From Ascidia mentula (lineage: Eukaryota > Chordata > Ascidiacea > Phlebobranchia > Ascidiidae): a DNA stretch of 64,000 nt. The stretch is taken from positions 7,809,001 through 7,873,000 of the forward strand of contig OX387197.1 of the NCBI GenBank assembly GCA_947561715.1. Direction: 5' to 3'. The notes beneath the pieces are model-generated. The model saw nothing but the letters and a program-made list of their open reading frames with translations, did not search any database and was not told where the DNA came from. Positions 48,249 through 60,905 of this stretch are shown piece after piece (position 1 is the stretch's first letter; each line of letters begins with the position of its first letter). The position numbers and the translations under genes are program-made.

Positions 48249-49043
48249 CAGTGGTCTCCAACCTTTTTATGAAGCGACCCCAATTTTAATGAAAATGAAA
48301 TCAGCATTTACATATATGCGACCCCATTTTGTTTTCCGATACGGAGAAAAATATTTCAAGTAATGCTGAAACTAAATAATACGAGTAAGTGTGCACAATT
48401 ACGGAAAAATGTGGCTACACAAAAGTATTCCAAAATGATTGATTTTAAGAAGTTTCAATTAACACATGCACCTGATTTCACGAACACAAAATTGTCCATT
48501 TGTTTCAACATTTAATTTGCACTGCTAATGCGATTTTTTTGAAGCCGCGGCTTGACTTTGCATAAGCTTAACCGCATGTCATGCCCTACTTCCAGTCGAT
48601 TACGATGTTTCGTTTTTAATATACTCATTGCGCTGAATCCGGCTTCACAGAGCCATGTGGTTGAAAACGGGATAGGTTGTTGAATAACCTACACCTGCCA
48701 AAAAACTATTTGCTCGTTCTGGAGTCACCTTGAATAATAAAAAGTTAGTCTAAACTAGCATCGTGAATGCTTTTGTTCCGTCCTACTGCAAAACTTTTAC
48801 CTTACAAAGGTAAAGTGTTGCCTCCTTATCGCAAATATTCTGTTTTTTATTGTTGAAACACAATGGTTTAATTGTGACACGAGGTAGCAAGCTGTGCTCC
48901 AAAACACAGGCAAATGTTGTGAACCTAGAAAACAAAGTATCAGCCTTTTTTTCGGTAATAAATTGAAACGGTAACAAATTGATTATGGTGAGTTATGGCG
49001 ACCCCAGGAAAAGTTAGGGCGACCCACAGGTTGGAGACCACTG
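48249..49043 (-). mobile_element. hAT element, 795 bp, with perfect 8-bp target duplication
   Basis: Flanked by CTCTATAC on both sides (48241-48248 and 49044-49051). The left end CAGTGGTCTCCAACC and right end GGTTGGAGACCACTG are exact inverted repeats of 15 bp, followed on both sides by GCGACCC. Duplication length and end sequence place it in the hAT superfamily. On the minus strand (48690-48512) it keeps the C-terminal dimerisation part of a transposase, STTWLCEAGFSAMSILKTKH followed by RNRLEVGHDMRLSLC, ending in a stop. So it is an internally deleted copy of a once autonomous element. The intact duplication suggests fairly recent movement. Confidence 0.88.
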
Positions 49044-49065
49044 CTCTATACTATGCCAATGTGAT

Positions 49066-49621
49066 TGTAACGTGCTTTTTCTGCGGATCGACGGCGCTAC
49101 ACGCTACACAGCAGTTTTTTGGCCTTTAGCCCAAACGCGTCCCATCCAATCTTCTAGGTAGCCGAGCCCGCGAAACACAACAGACACTTGTATTCGATAC
49201 GGGAACGGCCGGCACAACAACGCGCCAGGAATGGAACGGTTTCTAGTTAAAGAAACACAATTGTACATTCAATACATAAACAAATTCACACTATGGCAAA
49301 TTCAATCGCACTTACCAAACTGTTTTGCGACCGATCTTATTCCGTAAATTATCAGTAGTGACAACATCCAGTAAACTTTTCAATTGTTGCAAAGCAGTCA
49401 ACAAACTATTTCGCGTTTTGCAACTAACATCCTTATTCAAATAGAATGAGTATTATTATATGTACTACAATAACTGGCAACACAACTAGCAATGAAAAAC
49501 ATAACCATGCGGTCTGCACGCGCACGTCTACTGCGCAGCCTTTGTCACATAATAACGAGAGTTGTGCCAAACATAGAAAACAGTAACAAAAAAGAAAGAA
49601 ATTTTGGTTTGGGAATCTACA
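49066..49621 (-). repeat. 3' LTR of the BEL/Pao element
   Basis: 556 bp, begins TGTAACG and ends TCTACA as read on the plus strand. It matches the other LTR along its whole length at over 99 percent, apart from an 11-bp length difference. Confidence 0.92.
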
Positions 49622-49861
49622 TCCTCCCCCCAAATTGGGAAACCAATTTTTACAGCGAACAAAGATTCACAACTCAGTCTCATTCTCCTGCGCGGGGATC
49701 ACCACGCAGAGTTTAGTGATGGGTCTCCTGAGGAAACCGCCGGCCGTCTTCACTGCAACGCTCCTCACCACCTGGTGTTTATCATGGAATAGTTCGGTGA
49801 CTTTTCCAAGAGGCCATCGACATCGTGGAGCAGAATCATTGACGAGTAGCACAACATCACC

Positions 49862-52800
49862 TTAGGAAAAATTACTTCTCCTGGTGTGCCATTTTTGTCT
49901 GGAGATGATTGTCCGGGGGTACTCCCTCAGCCATCGTTGCCAAAACTCATCGGCAACATGCTGAACCAGGCGGTATCGGCGTCTGGCGTAGCAATCGCTC
50001 GGGTAGGTCATCGTCGGCGGCAATCCCACCGATGGGTTAATTCTTAATAGGTGGTTTGGCGTCAAGGGCATGTCTTCACCAACTTCCAGGGAAACTTCAG
50101 TTAGAGGTCGTGAATTTATGATGTTCTCCACCTCCAACAGCAACGTGTGTAGGGCGTCATCGTCTAGTTTTCCCTCAGGATAAATCGCCATCATAATTCT
50201 TCGGACGGTTCTGATCATCCGTTCCCACACTCCACCCATGTGGCTTGCTCCTGGTGGGTTGAACGACCACTTCACCTTCCGCTGGCGCAAGTAGTTACAG
50301 ATCTGATTTTGGTTCCATTTTTCCACGTCTTCCTTCATAACGCGGTTAGCACCGACGAAATTGGTTCCGTTATCCGAGTAAATGTGTGATATTGGACCAC
50401 GTCGTGCAAGAAATCGCCTCAAGACATTCAAAAAGGCGTCTGTAGTTAGGTCGGCAGCAACTTCTAAATGAACAGCACGTGTCGTCATACACGTAAACAG
50501 ACATCCGTACCTTTTTATTTCGCATCTGCGTTGTCTGATCAGCAAAGGTCCGAAATAGTCCACACCGACGTGTGAGAATGGTGGTTCGTCAACCTGCAAT
50601 CTGGACGGAGGCAGGTCAGCCATCAGCTGCTGTCCTGGCTTGGCGTTTCTTCGTCGGCAAAACAAGCTATGGCGTATAACCCGACGAACAGTCGCTCGGG
50701 CGTTCACTATCCAGTAACGCTGGCACAACAAACTCAATGTGTAGTTGATACCAGCATGTCCCGCACCTTGGGCGTGCACTTCTTGGGCAATTAATTCCGT
50801 TAGGCGACAATCATTTGGCAGAATCGCCGGATGCCTTGTTTCGTAACTCAACGTCGCGTTGCCGAGTCTGCCGCCAACACGAAGTATGTCGTCCTTCAAT
50901 ATAGGGTCGAGCCTATAGAGCGCAGATTTTGGCAGCAGTTTACCCGTGGGTAGCGATGCAAGCCAATCAGCAAAATGCTGACGCTGCACAAATTTGACGA
51001 GTTCTGACTCAGCAATTTTTAATTCGTCAACGGATATAGGCGAGTGTGACACGGTCACCTCTTTCTTTTTAGCTTTACAGTACAAGTAGCGTTTAAACCT
51101 GAGCAACCATGCAGTTGCCAACTTCAAACGATGTAGTGATGAAAAATAGCCAATCAAACGATCAGTACCTTTTTCTTCGAGCGTTGTGAGGAAAACATCC
51201 GCCTTGATTCTTTCCAAGTCAAAGCTTTTGTAGACCTCAGCAGTAGTTGGTTTCTTAGTAAATCGATTTGGCCACTGGTCGGGTGTCTTTCGCAGGAACT
51301 CAGGTCCGGTTAACCACATTCCACTGCACAGTGCATTGGCAGTAACACCGCGAGACGCTGCATCAGCCGGGTTCTCGTCGGTTGGTACGTGCATCCAATC
51401 ATGGACACACGAGTGATTCAAAATCTGTGTAATTCGATTTCGCGAAAATATAGGAAAGTTCTTACTGTCGGCGTGCAAACTTTGCAGCACGATGGATGAG
51501 TCAGTCCAAAACAGACAAGGACAGTCTTCTAAATCAAGTTCCTCCTTCACTCTTCGTGACATTTTTACTGCATCCAAAGCAGCCTCCAGTTCCAGTCGTG
51601 GTATGGTTTGCCTTCCTGAACCGGAAAGTAGTGATTTGCCCATCACCAGAGAGCACGTAACGTTCGAGCGGTCATCTACTGACCTCAGGTAACAAGCACA
51701 AACTCGTGCTTCTGACGAAGCGTCAGCAAAAACATGTAACTGTACTTTGGACGCATTGGTGGTCATTCGATAAAAACGAGGTATTCTTACCTCACAAAGG
51801 TCACAGAGGCTTTCTCTCCATTTTCGCCACCTGGCTTGATCCGTGGTCGGCACGACATCGTCCCATCCAATCTTCTGTCGACACACGTCCCTGTAGATCA
51901 ATCTGGCTTCTAGGACCACGGGTGCAACGAGTCCAAGGGGGTCAAACAGGGAGTTTGTCACAGAGAGCATTCCACGTCGCGTAATCGGTTTGTCCGGCAG
52001 GACGACATTAAATCCAAACTCGTCCTCCGGAAGACGCCGCCAAGCGGAATGTTCTGGATTAATTTGGACCTTTCTCCGTTCGGAACAGAGGTCATCACAG
52101 CATCACTCGATGACAACCATTTTGTCAGCCTGAAACCTCCCATGGACAGTAGACTTCTCAAATTTTCCACCATTTTTGTTCCCATTGTTTCTGTGGGGAT
52201 TGATAATAGACAATCGTCCACATTAAAGTTTTTTCTCACAACCTCGGCAACACGAGGATCAAAAAACTTCCCAAATTCACGTGCGGTTTCACGTAGGCAG
52301 AATGTGGCGCAGCTTGGGGACGACTTCGCGCCAAATAAATGAACAGTCATTCGGTGAGGCACAGGATCCTTCAGTGTGTCGCCTCCTGGCCACCACAAGA
52401 ATCTGAAGGCGTCACGGTCCTGCTGCGTGACGCGTACTTGATGGAACATGGCTTCTATGTCCGCAACCAAAGCCACGGCTTCTTTGCGGAATCTCAGAAG
52501 CACTCCAACTAACGAGTTCATTAAGTCTGGTCCTTTCATCAAAAAAGGTACCACTTCCGACCATCAGTACTAATTTCTTCTTCTGGTACCCGTTCGGCAT
52601 AACCCTTTTCCAAAAGGATTTGCATCTGCTGAACACACTTTTGACTTAAACTTGCATCACGTGACAAACGCTTCCTAAGACCAGACAGTCGTTTCTGTGC
52701 CAATTTCAAAGTGTTGGGAAGAACATCTGCCGAATTTCGCCACAACAGCGGTAACTGGTAATGTCCATCTTTGTGTTCCACTTGCTTGGCCATGATGTCA

Positions 52801-55325
52801 TATGCAATGACGTCTTCTGCTGAAAACTTCAATCCAAACTCCATTGCTTCCCTGTTGCTCCGGAGCCACTGGAGGAAGGATTCGGCATCCCCCAAATCAC
52901 CACTTCGCATGGGGTAAGTTTCACCATCATCGGTCACGATGACGTCATCGATGTTATTAAAGGAATTGAAACGTTCAATTCCTTGCAACAGAAAACTACA
53001 GCCCCTGGAGGTTTTCTGTGGAGCATAACCTCTTAGCAACCAACCTAGAGGCGTTTTGACAGCGTCCGGGTACTCCGGATCAGGAGAGAACCGACTCTCC
53101 AAACATCGATGAACTAAGTAGTTGTCTGTACCAATAAGTAATGTGACAGACCCACCTTTGATTTGCGGTAAATGTACTCCCTTCAGATGCTTGGGACGAA
53201 CAGGTGTTCCAAACTTTGGGACATGCTCAGGCGGGACAGGGATTTCGTCAAGTAGCGTCACTTCCGGTAAATTGAACTCCTCTCCTCCCCTCAAGGGCAG
53301 TACTGACATGGAGATTTTCACGGTGTTCAGCTCCTTTGCACCATTGATCGAACCGAGCTGCATACGAACGGGTTCGCCTTCTACCTCAACACCCAACATG
53401 TTGATCAGCCGTTTCTCACAGAAGGTTTTGTCCGAACCAGTGTCCAGCAGAGCATATGTTTCAATTTCCTTGTCCCCGACGCGGACTCGAACAGGAACAA
53501 TGTCTAACCAAGCGGACAATGAGTTGCTACCATGACAGCCCACGGTATTCAAGCAACTACCCTGCGTCAAAGACGCCGAGTCATTTCCATTTTTGTCCTC
53601 CGAAGATGCGTCCGTCGGTCGAGGTCTCGCCGAATTGTGCAGTAGCACATGATGGTATGCACTTCCACAACCTTCCTCATCGCAAACCGTCTTACTGCTA
53701 CAATCGACAACCATGTGTCCCACTTCGAGACACCGGAAACACAAACCTTTCGCTCTCACAAATTGTCGTCGCTCACGATGCGATTTTCGTTTAAACGCAT
53801 AGCAGACGCCGAGGTCATGCGGCTTTGCACAACAAGGACACGGTCTCTTTCGTTGTGTTGACCGTTGTTCGTTCTGCACCGATTTCTGTGCACTAGTAGT
53901 AGCAATGGCGTTGTATGACGTCGCCCTTTGTCGTTTGATACCTTGATTCTTTTCAGGGCCTGAAGGAAAGAGACCTTTCCCATATATCGAGTTGGCTTCC
54001 TCACTCTGCTTTACAACGAAATTTGCAAAATCCACGAAACGCGCGACTCTACCCGTTTCCCTTTGCAATGCAACAGATACAGATACCCACTTACATTGCA
54101 TTTCCACAGGTAGCTTGCTAGCAATAGCAACAATAAAACCGACGGAATCTACGGTAGACATACCAGTGATTTCCTCCAATGATACGCAGCATCTCTTAAG
54201 GAGGACGGCCAACTTCTCCAAACCGTCGGGGTCGTTTCGTCCAATCTTCGGACTTTCTTGCAACTTCCTCTCGCAGCAACGAGCGATGATATGTGGTTGA
54301 CCATAGCGTTCGTACAATTCTTTCCAAGCAAGTTCGTAGCTGACTGCAGGGTTTGAGGATGACGTATGGTGCCTCAGCTTTTCATTGACACTCGGCGTGC
54401 AATGTTGCAGCAAGTATGTAAGTCTTAAATCATCACAGTCCAATCTGCTAGCAATATGAATTTTGTACCGATTTGCAAATGACCAATAGTCCATAGGGTC
54501 GCCATCAAACTTTGTTATTTGTGGTTTTGGCAGAAAACGTTCACCAACCTCCGTATAATGAGGTCTAAACTGTGTCGTAGAGGTATGTACGTTATGTGGC
54601 GAGTAAATATTATCACGTGGTACCTTTTGGCGACTAGGACGTTCGAATTCCTTGAACTTTATTTCATTTGGTTTAGGATCTTCGATCACTAATTCTTCAG
54701 GATTCTTGGGACACACTGTGTCTTTTCGGGGTTCGTAATTTAACGAACAAACACTCCCAACTTCTTCCCATGCGTTCAGTTCGGCTTCTGCTAATTCTAA
54801 CTTCCGTTGAGATTCGCGATCAGCGATTTCAGCCTCCAATTTTCTTTCTTCTTTTCTTTCTTCATCTTGCTTGCGTGCTAATCGAGCAAGGTTTAGCTTC
54901 ACGCGACTTTCCTTTAACTTAATACTGTATGTCGAGCTCCTAGAAGATCTTACGCTCCCAGTGTGAATAGTGGATTCACATCGTTTCGACGTTCTACTTG
55001 CGGGCGGTGAACGGCTACCAGCTTCCGAGACAGGCACCGGTGTTGAAATATCTCGCAGCCACTGCCTGACGCGAGTGTCAAATTCGTTCTTGCCTCGAAC
55101 ACAATCCCTTTTTCGAGACACACTTCCCGGCATCGTGGCCTCATCGGACATATCTTCACATAGGTTCATAACCTCGGTGTAGCTTGCTTCTACGGCAAGC
55201 AACGCTTCTTGCAGTTTTTCCTTTTCGCGGTTGAGCATCACCCTCTCAGCATCGAGGTAATCATCTTGTAACTGGTTTAATGCACAGCCAAGCCGTTTTC
55301 TCTTCTTCTTTGTCAGGACAGGCAT
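49862..55325 (-). other. BEL/Pao internal coding region (gag-pro-RT-RH-IN)
   Basis: Approximate parts on the minus strand: gag-like region with a coiled N-terminus at about 53.9-55.3 kb; cysteine/histidine-rich knuckle region (ending CFRCLEVGHMVVDC) at about 53.7 kb; aspartic protease motif ALLDTGSDKTFC at about 53.4 kb; reverse transcriptase with DIEAMFHQVRV and the catalytic VDD box at about 52.2-52.5 kb; RNase H (FWTDSSIVLQSL) at about 51.5 kb; integrase with zinc-binding and DDE parts at about 50.1-50.7 kb. Domain content and order are diagnostic of BEL/Pao. It is treated as a fossil and not as a host gene. Confidence 0.9.
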
Positions 55326-55372
55326 GTTGTGACGTCACAAACGGTTGTAACAATGACAGTTCGAAACTTGTA

Positions 55373-55939
55373 TGTAACGTGCTTTTTCTGCGGATCGGCG
55401 GCGCTACACGCTACACAGCAGTTTTTTGGCCTTTAGCCCAAACGCGTCCCATCCAATCTTCTAGGTAGCCGAGCCCGCGAAACACAACAGACACTTGTAT
55501 TCGATACGGGAACGACCGGCACAACAACGCGCCAGGAATGGAACGGTTTCTAGTTAAAGAAACACAATTGTACATTCAATACATAAACAAATTCACACTA
55601 TGGCAAATTCAATCGCACTTACCGAACTGTTTTGCGACCGATCTTATTCCGTAAATTATCAGTAGTGACAACATCCAGTAAACTTTTCAATTGTTGCAAA
55701 GCAGTCAACAAACTATTTCGCGTTTTGCAACTAACATCCTTATTCAAATAGAATGAGTATTATTATATGTACTACAATAACTGGCAACACAACTAGCAAT
55801 GAAAAACATAACCATGCGGTCTGCACGCGCACGTCTACTGCGCAGCCTTTGTCACATAATAACGAGAGTTGTGCCAAACATAGAAAACATAACGAAAACA
55901 GTAACAAAAAAGAAAGAAATTTTGGTTTGGGAATCTACA
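55373..55939 (-). repeat. 5' LTR of the BEL/Pao element
   Basis: 567 bp. Its outer end (TCTACA on the plus strand) is followed by the GTGAT target duplication. In element orientation this is the upstream LTR, next to the gag end. A primer-binding site was not identified. Confidence 0.92.
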
Positions 55940-55944
55940 GTGAT

Positions 55945-58907
55945 ATTTTTTGCATTAAGACATTTTTAATAATTGTTGCACCTTGTAAAATATGGTAAAC
56001 TTGCATGATTATTCTTCCAGAATAAAGGTGTTTTGCAAAGCGTTTGGTAGAATAGTTTGTCGGGCGGCTGTATTTTCCCGTTACGTAACCTATACGTGAA
56101 TGGCGTGAAAGGGGTCATATGTAGAGTGTGATTTTAACATGTTCCGAGCGCATAATTGTTTTGATGTACTTTGTAAAGGATAAAATTTCCTTTTTGACCA
56201 TTTGAATTAATTTTGGCACAACTACGCACGTTCAGCAGAATTCATGGTTCCGACTTCGCGTCACAATGCTGCAGGTAATATTTGGCTATAATTGAATGGT
56301 TTATTCATGAGATTTTCAATCAAACGCGTGTAACGCAGTGGTAAATCAATTTTACATTACAAAGCAAAAAATGCAAAGGAATATAAGTACTAGGCACCAA
56401 AAACGTTTCGTCGAAGAAAATCGTCTAAAAATTAAAGGCAACTGGCGCGTCTGGCTATTCTTGGAATTCGCGTCATCAATGGGTCTGTCGCAATGCTCTA
56501 CAGCAGTGCTTTTCAACCTTTTTAAAGACTATCCGCACTTTTCTATGGCACGAAAGTTTCATCCGCACATGCGGCCAAACGCATAAAATGTAACCAAGGC
56601 GTCGATTTTATATTACGTGTCGAACATCTTGAGAAAAATTGACGTGCTTGTCGCAAAAATGTCGTATCTGGTAACGAACGTATGAGAAAGACCAGGCTTA
56701 TTTCGATTACAGGATTCTTGTGCTTACATAAGTTTAGAATACAAGTTGGAATAACGACAAAGCAATTAAAATCCTTGCATGTGGTTGGCTGCTATGTCTC
56801 TTTTAACGTCCGATTGAACGAAAAATGGTACTTGTTTCGTAACAATGACACGTGTTCGGTAACAATGCTCCATGTTTGGAAACAATGGTAAGTTTAAAGC
56901 GCTTATTCACCGAACTTTAAAGCAAGTGTTGGGTGGATTTTGCATGAATTTTGTCCTATAATTTATTGTATTTGCGTTTATTCAGTTGTTTAAACAGACT
57001 ATTTTATTTGGGGTGGGGATCCCGAACGATGATGCCATTAGGTTTTTAACTCTACGTAACCGTTCCAGTTAAATACTGTTGTTTGATAAAGACTCGAAAT
57101 AAAAATTTCTCTCCAAATAATTGTTTGCGGTTTGAAATTAAACGACTTATACTGGCACCAACGTCTTCGAACCACTTTTTCCACCAGCATGTACGGCAAA
57201 ACAAAATTGACAACTGCATGTGAATAGGAAAATCGTCCAATCTTCTAAAAAAGAAAACTAGTAAGATCGATGTGAATGTTGCAAGATGGCCGTGACCGAT
57301 ACATTAGGCTTCATTAAGATATTATAGTAATTCAATTTATGGACTTTTGCAGAAAAATAGCGTTGGTCTGTTCTTGGTACTGCATACCAGTAACTCAACA
57401 ATTATTCACGCCGCCCGTGTGAACAGTAGCGTCGCGTGTCGAACACTTATGGCGAAAAATGCATAAATCCACAACCTGCATGTAACTTATACAAACCTCC
57501 AGGCGGCATGATAAATTGCCCTATCTCGAACGTTTCTGTTGTGTATTTATATTGTTTTGTGTCCTACAGTTGACCTAACAAAGGGCAAATCATTTGCTGC
57601 ACCTGAAGAAGCAAGATCAATCTCGCGAAAGCTCGTGCTAATAAAGTGGTTTCATAGTCAGTCCCTTATAAAAGCAGTGCACAAGCAAGCAATATTCTTT
57701 TAAAATATGTTATTTTTGCATGATTATTCCCCCAGCATCGTAGGGTGGCCGAGTAACCCGCGTTCAAAGTTTTGTAAACTGGCGATTTTGTTTTGTCAAC
57801 TATATAGTTTCCCTTTTGGTAGCATGAGGGTGGTTTATACATTGAACGGCACGTACAAACTGTTTATAAGTATTTTATTGTGGTGTTGCATATATGCATC
57901 GTTTCACGCATTTGAAAGTATAGTAGTTTGCAAAATGTGAGTCAAACTCGTGGCGTATATTCTGGGGTGTTACAGAATGCAGTTAGATCATTTGGGTAAA
58001 TAATGATGATGACAGTTAGATTCATGGTTTCATAATGAGTTTTTGGTTTTGTTAACCTGTAGCTCAATCTTTTGCCGAATATCAGCCACCCTGATGAACC
58101 AATTGTTAGACCCAACCATACTTGTTTCTTGGTGACACACAAGCGTATTTACATGCAGGGAGGGGCATTGGTTCATGTCATGCCGACACCCCTTTTGGTC
58201 GAAGCCAGCAGCTTTGCCTTGTTGGCTTCACAGTTCCATTATCAACCTGTGCCAAACAATGGGAGAACGTCGCATATTTTATTCGGGTCAGGTTCTTACA
58301 AACATTTCCACGCATTCTATTATCCCCAAGATTCCAGCGATATTTTCTGTATATCGATATTTTCTGTATATTTCTGTATATATTTCTGTATAGCTTCCAA
58401 CCAACGCTCATTTAGTGCATTAAGGTAACGTGTTGAATGACTTGAGATTTACAATTTATGTATATTCGTCGCCATATAACATTAAACTAAAATAGATTTG
58501 CAAGATCTTTTGATTTTTCCGAAAAGAGTTTAAGTTAAAATCTGCATCCAGGTGAGAAAAAGGCCAAAAAAAATTTTTTCAAAATTTGAAAAGTTTGTCA
58601 ATGCTTCTAAAATAAATTTCTTCGCGAATGTGCTTAGGCAGATAAAGTAACCCTACTATATCACGTTGAAATTTTGGAATTTGGTAAAAAACTATTATTT
58701 TTCACATCTGCTCTCATTTTATTGGGCTCTATGTTTAATTGACACACTTTTAACTTTTAATTACGTTGCAGCCACAGGGTGACGATGTTATTGAACATAT
58801 GTTGCGATAAATTAGGGTGTGCTACAAAAATATTTTGTGCCACCCCTTTACACAATCCTAAATACTATAATATCACTCCAAAAAAAAACGAACTAAAAGG
58901 AAAGTGT
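55945..58907. other. Gene-poor stretch with element fragments
   Basis: No conserved coding frame. A lone hAT-type end (CAGTGCTTTTCAACC) begins at about 56508 with no partner seen. At about 57600-57650 CCTGAAGAAGC, CGCGAAAGCTC and ATAAAG occur in the order often seen near retroelement 3' ends. At 58337-58393 TATTTCTGTATA-type units are repeated several times (short simple repeat). Confidence 0.4.
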
Positions 58908-58912
58908 GTATA

Positions 58913-58965
58913 AGCTGCAGACAGATGGCCACTGTTTCGACCTAAAAGGTCTCATCAGTGCAGCT
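58913..58965 (-). ncRNA. Hammerhead ribozyme, copy A (complete consensus)
   Basis: On the minus strand, 53 nt read in order: AGCUGCA (stem I), CUGAUGA (core), GACC-UUUUA-GGUC (4-bp stem II with loop), GAAA (core), CAG-UGGCCAU-CUG (3-bp stem III with loop), UC (cleavage after GUC), UGCAGCU (stem I, 7 of 7 pairs). Every invariant base of the hammerhead core is present. Outside stem I, GUGUG and CACAC could extend pairing. The arrangement (stem I open, short stem III) is the type I form reported from Penelope-like elements and metazoan retrozymes. Confidence 0.85.
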
Positions 58966-58971
58966 CACACC

Positions 58972-59016
58972 AGCTGAGACCTTTTAGGTCGAAACAATGG
59001 CCATCTGTCTGCAGCT
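58972..59016 (+). ncRNA. Hammerhead copy B (core deleted)
   Basis: Same unit as copies A and C on the plus strand, with stem II, GAAA, GUC and UGCAGCU retained. About eight bases covering most of the CUGAUGA box are missing and stem III pairing is weakened. It lies head-to-head with copy A, six bases away. It is not expected to cleave. Confidence 0.7.
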
Positions 59017-59248
59017 TGTACACAATTCATATTATTGGCTCCACATTGCTTATCATATGATTATTGTGACACGGGGCCTGACGGCACTATTGGTTGAGCT
59101 TTGCTTGGCCATAGTGTTTCCATCTTGTTTTCTCCGTTTTGGTTGCACATAGTTTGGTGCCCAACGGATGCCGGTGATTGTATAGTCACCACAAAGTGGA
59201 AGTCTTTGCTTGGCCGTTTGGTCAGCAAAGTCGTCTTATAGTCACACC

Positions 59249-59301
59249 AGCTGCACTGATGAGACCTTTTAGGTCGAAACAGTGGCCATCTGTCTGCAAC
59301 T
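59249..59301 (+). ncRNA. Hammerhead ribozyme, copy C (core intact)
   Basis: 53 nt on the plus strand with the same core, stem II and stem III as copy A. Stem I is AGCUGCA against UGCAACU, one mismatch. It lies 277 bp downstream of copy B in the same orientation. The sequence after both B and C is shared (TACACAATTCATATTATTGG and then CTCCACATTGCTTATCAT), so B and C are tandem units. Confidence 0.82.
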
Positions 59302-59342
59302 TATACACAATTCATATTATTGGCTCCACATTGCTTATCATA

Positions 59343-60905
59343 AAAGGAAAGTGTTCGTACGCTGTTGAACTTTTACCAAAGTAATTGTCTTCGATGCCAC
59401 TTTTTCGTCAGTCAAAATTGTTGTTTTTGCTTTATTCTCTTCAATTTACTGTTTATCGTTCTTTATTCAACAAAAAATCCTAAATTCGCCACTGCGTAGT
59501 GATGACCTTTTTTGGGTTCCCTGGCATGGCAACTGCAGTTTCTGCAGCGTAGACATGCAGACTTGCCAAGAAGTATTTTCTTACGAAATAGAAAATTGCA
59601 GTAGCCTAGATGCTTGAGTCAGCAATATAAATTGAACCATCACCTTGGCTAAAGAAAACATTCACAAAAAGAATAAGTTGTAAGTGCTTCAGGCTTTCGT
59701 ATCGTTTTATGTATCTCTGTATATGTTAAATATCACTGAGTTCTGTGTTGCCAATAATACACCACACCACTACTATATTTTGTAAAAATGGTCTATTGCA
59801 CAGCCTACTATATCCTTTTGATTTAAAGATGTAGGCCTACGTTTGTTACAAAGTGTTTAAAACGGTAAGACCCACTTCCGTGGCATAAATCAAATAGGTT
59901 CGTTCATACAGGAAATCCCCTCAGGTGTCATCATAAATGAAATACGTTTATTGTCTGTGCGCAAACAGTCGTTTACTTATAGTAGTCAGAAAAACAAAGT
60001 GGGTGTCACTTCACTGGCAAGTACCGTGGTTTTTCACTTCAGGAAAATTACAACGCAAACGGTTGCCGGGTGTATTCGGGACAAAAGGCTCTCTGTCTAG
60101 GGAAAATTAGTACTGTCTGATATCGTCAGTTTCTTGCTAGTTTCTGTGAGCTAAACTCTTTTTTGCCTCTTCCTGTTTGAATCACGTCATTCTTTATTTA
60201 CGTCAGTGACACGCTTGAGTGCGCACGGGCAACACAACTTGAGTTCGTTTCCGTCAAGGATTATAAAAAATTAGTTTCGTTTTGTGAGCTCGTGCATCGC
60301 TGTACTTTGTGGTACAGATGTAATTCCGTGAAAAATAACGCCTGTCAGGATTTGTGTATAATTTCAGCATATATCAGGTAATTTTTAACTAGTCATGTGT
60401 GGGTCCGGATACTTTCAAATGAACTGCAAAATAGTAATGTGGTTTCTGTTGCTAAGTGTCACATTTAATCCTGCTCGGTGCTTGAAATGACAGCTTGAAC
60501 TGTTTTGGGGTTATAAGTATATCACTTTGGTAAGCTCTGTAGCGCATGGTTTAAATTCTTTGTAATCCATGTATTGTGTTTTCACTTTTGTAAGATGAGT
60601 TACCTACGAAAAAGATCAATTCTGTTGTATTGTTTCACATATTCCTTGGTTTTAAATAATTACCTAAGCTGATCTGATCTAACATCCTTTTTAATCACTA
60701 TGTGTTAGTTGGCATTCATTTCCTACCTTTTCGGGGTCTCACAGTAAAAATTCTCAGTGTATTTTGGGAAATGGAGATGGATTTGATCAAAGAGCAAGTC
60801 TAAAAGCATATGTTTATTGTTGTTTCAGTAGAGCTATGTAGTGATTATACTTAAACATGAATATTTTACATTCTCAAACTTGCTCATAATCAGTTTCCAC
60901 ATAAG
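59343..60905. other. Upstream region of the PH-domain gene
   Basis: No conserved coding frame. A possible 5' UTR exon ends at about 60378 (ATATCAG before GTAATTTTT), which would splice to the coding exon at 60906, where the preceding bases are an AG acceptor. Confidence 0.4.

Larger units (their letters stand above)
49066..55939 (-). mobile_element. BEL/Pao LTR retrotransposon, nearly whole
   Basis: A 6.9-kb fossil retroelement lying on the minus strand. It has two LTRs (separate entries), TG...CA ends, and a 5-bp target duplication GTGAT (49061-49065 and 55940-55944). A purine-rich tract on the minus strand (complement of TCCTCCCCCC at 49622) sits directly beside the 3' LTR. The parts run in BEL/Pao order: gag-like region, zinc-knuckle region, aspartic protease, reverse transcriptase, RNase H, integrase. 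No envelope-like gene is seen. The coding part is open over most of its length but has about two interruptions. The LTRs differ at only about three sites plus one short length difference, so the insertion is young. Confidence 0.93.
58908..59342. mobile_element. Hammerhead-bearing repeat (retrozyme or Penelope LTR remnant)
   Basis: The block consists of copy A inverted against copy B, then a roughly 277-bp unit repeated to copy C, with a shared 3' flank of about 40 bp after B and C. Related short words recur in the spacer (TTTGCTTGGCC at about 59100 and 59208; TATAGTCAC at about 59180 and 59237). No reverse transcriptase frame is present. Tandem units of a few hundred bases with type I hammerheads fit non-autonomous retrozymes or the ends of Penelope-like elements. 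Family assignment is inference. Confidence 0.6.

Noticed and set aside
57600-57650. Third hammerhead-like site (CCTGAAGAAGC ... CGCGAAAGCTC)
   Set aside because: The core box reads CUGAAGA, stem II is poor and no matching stem I was found; noted only as a retroelement-style motif.
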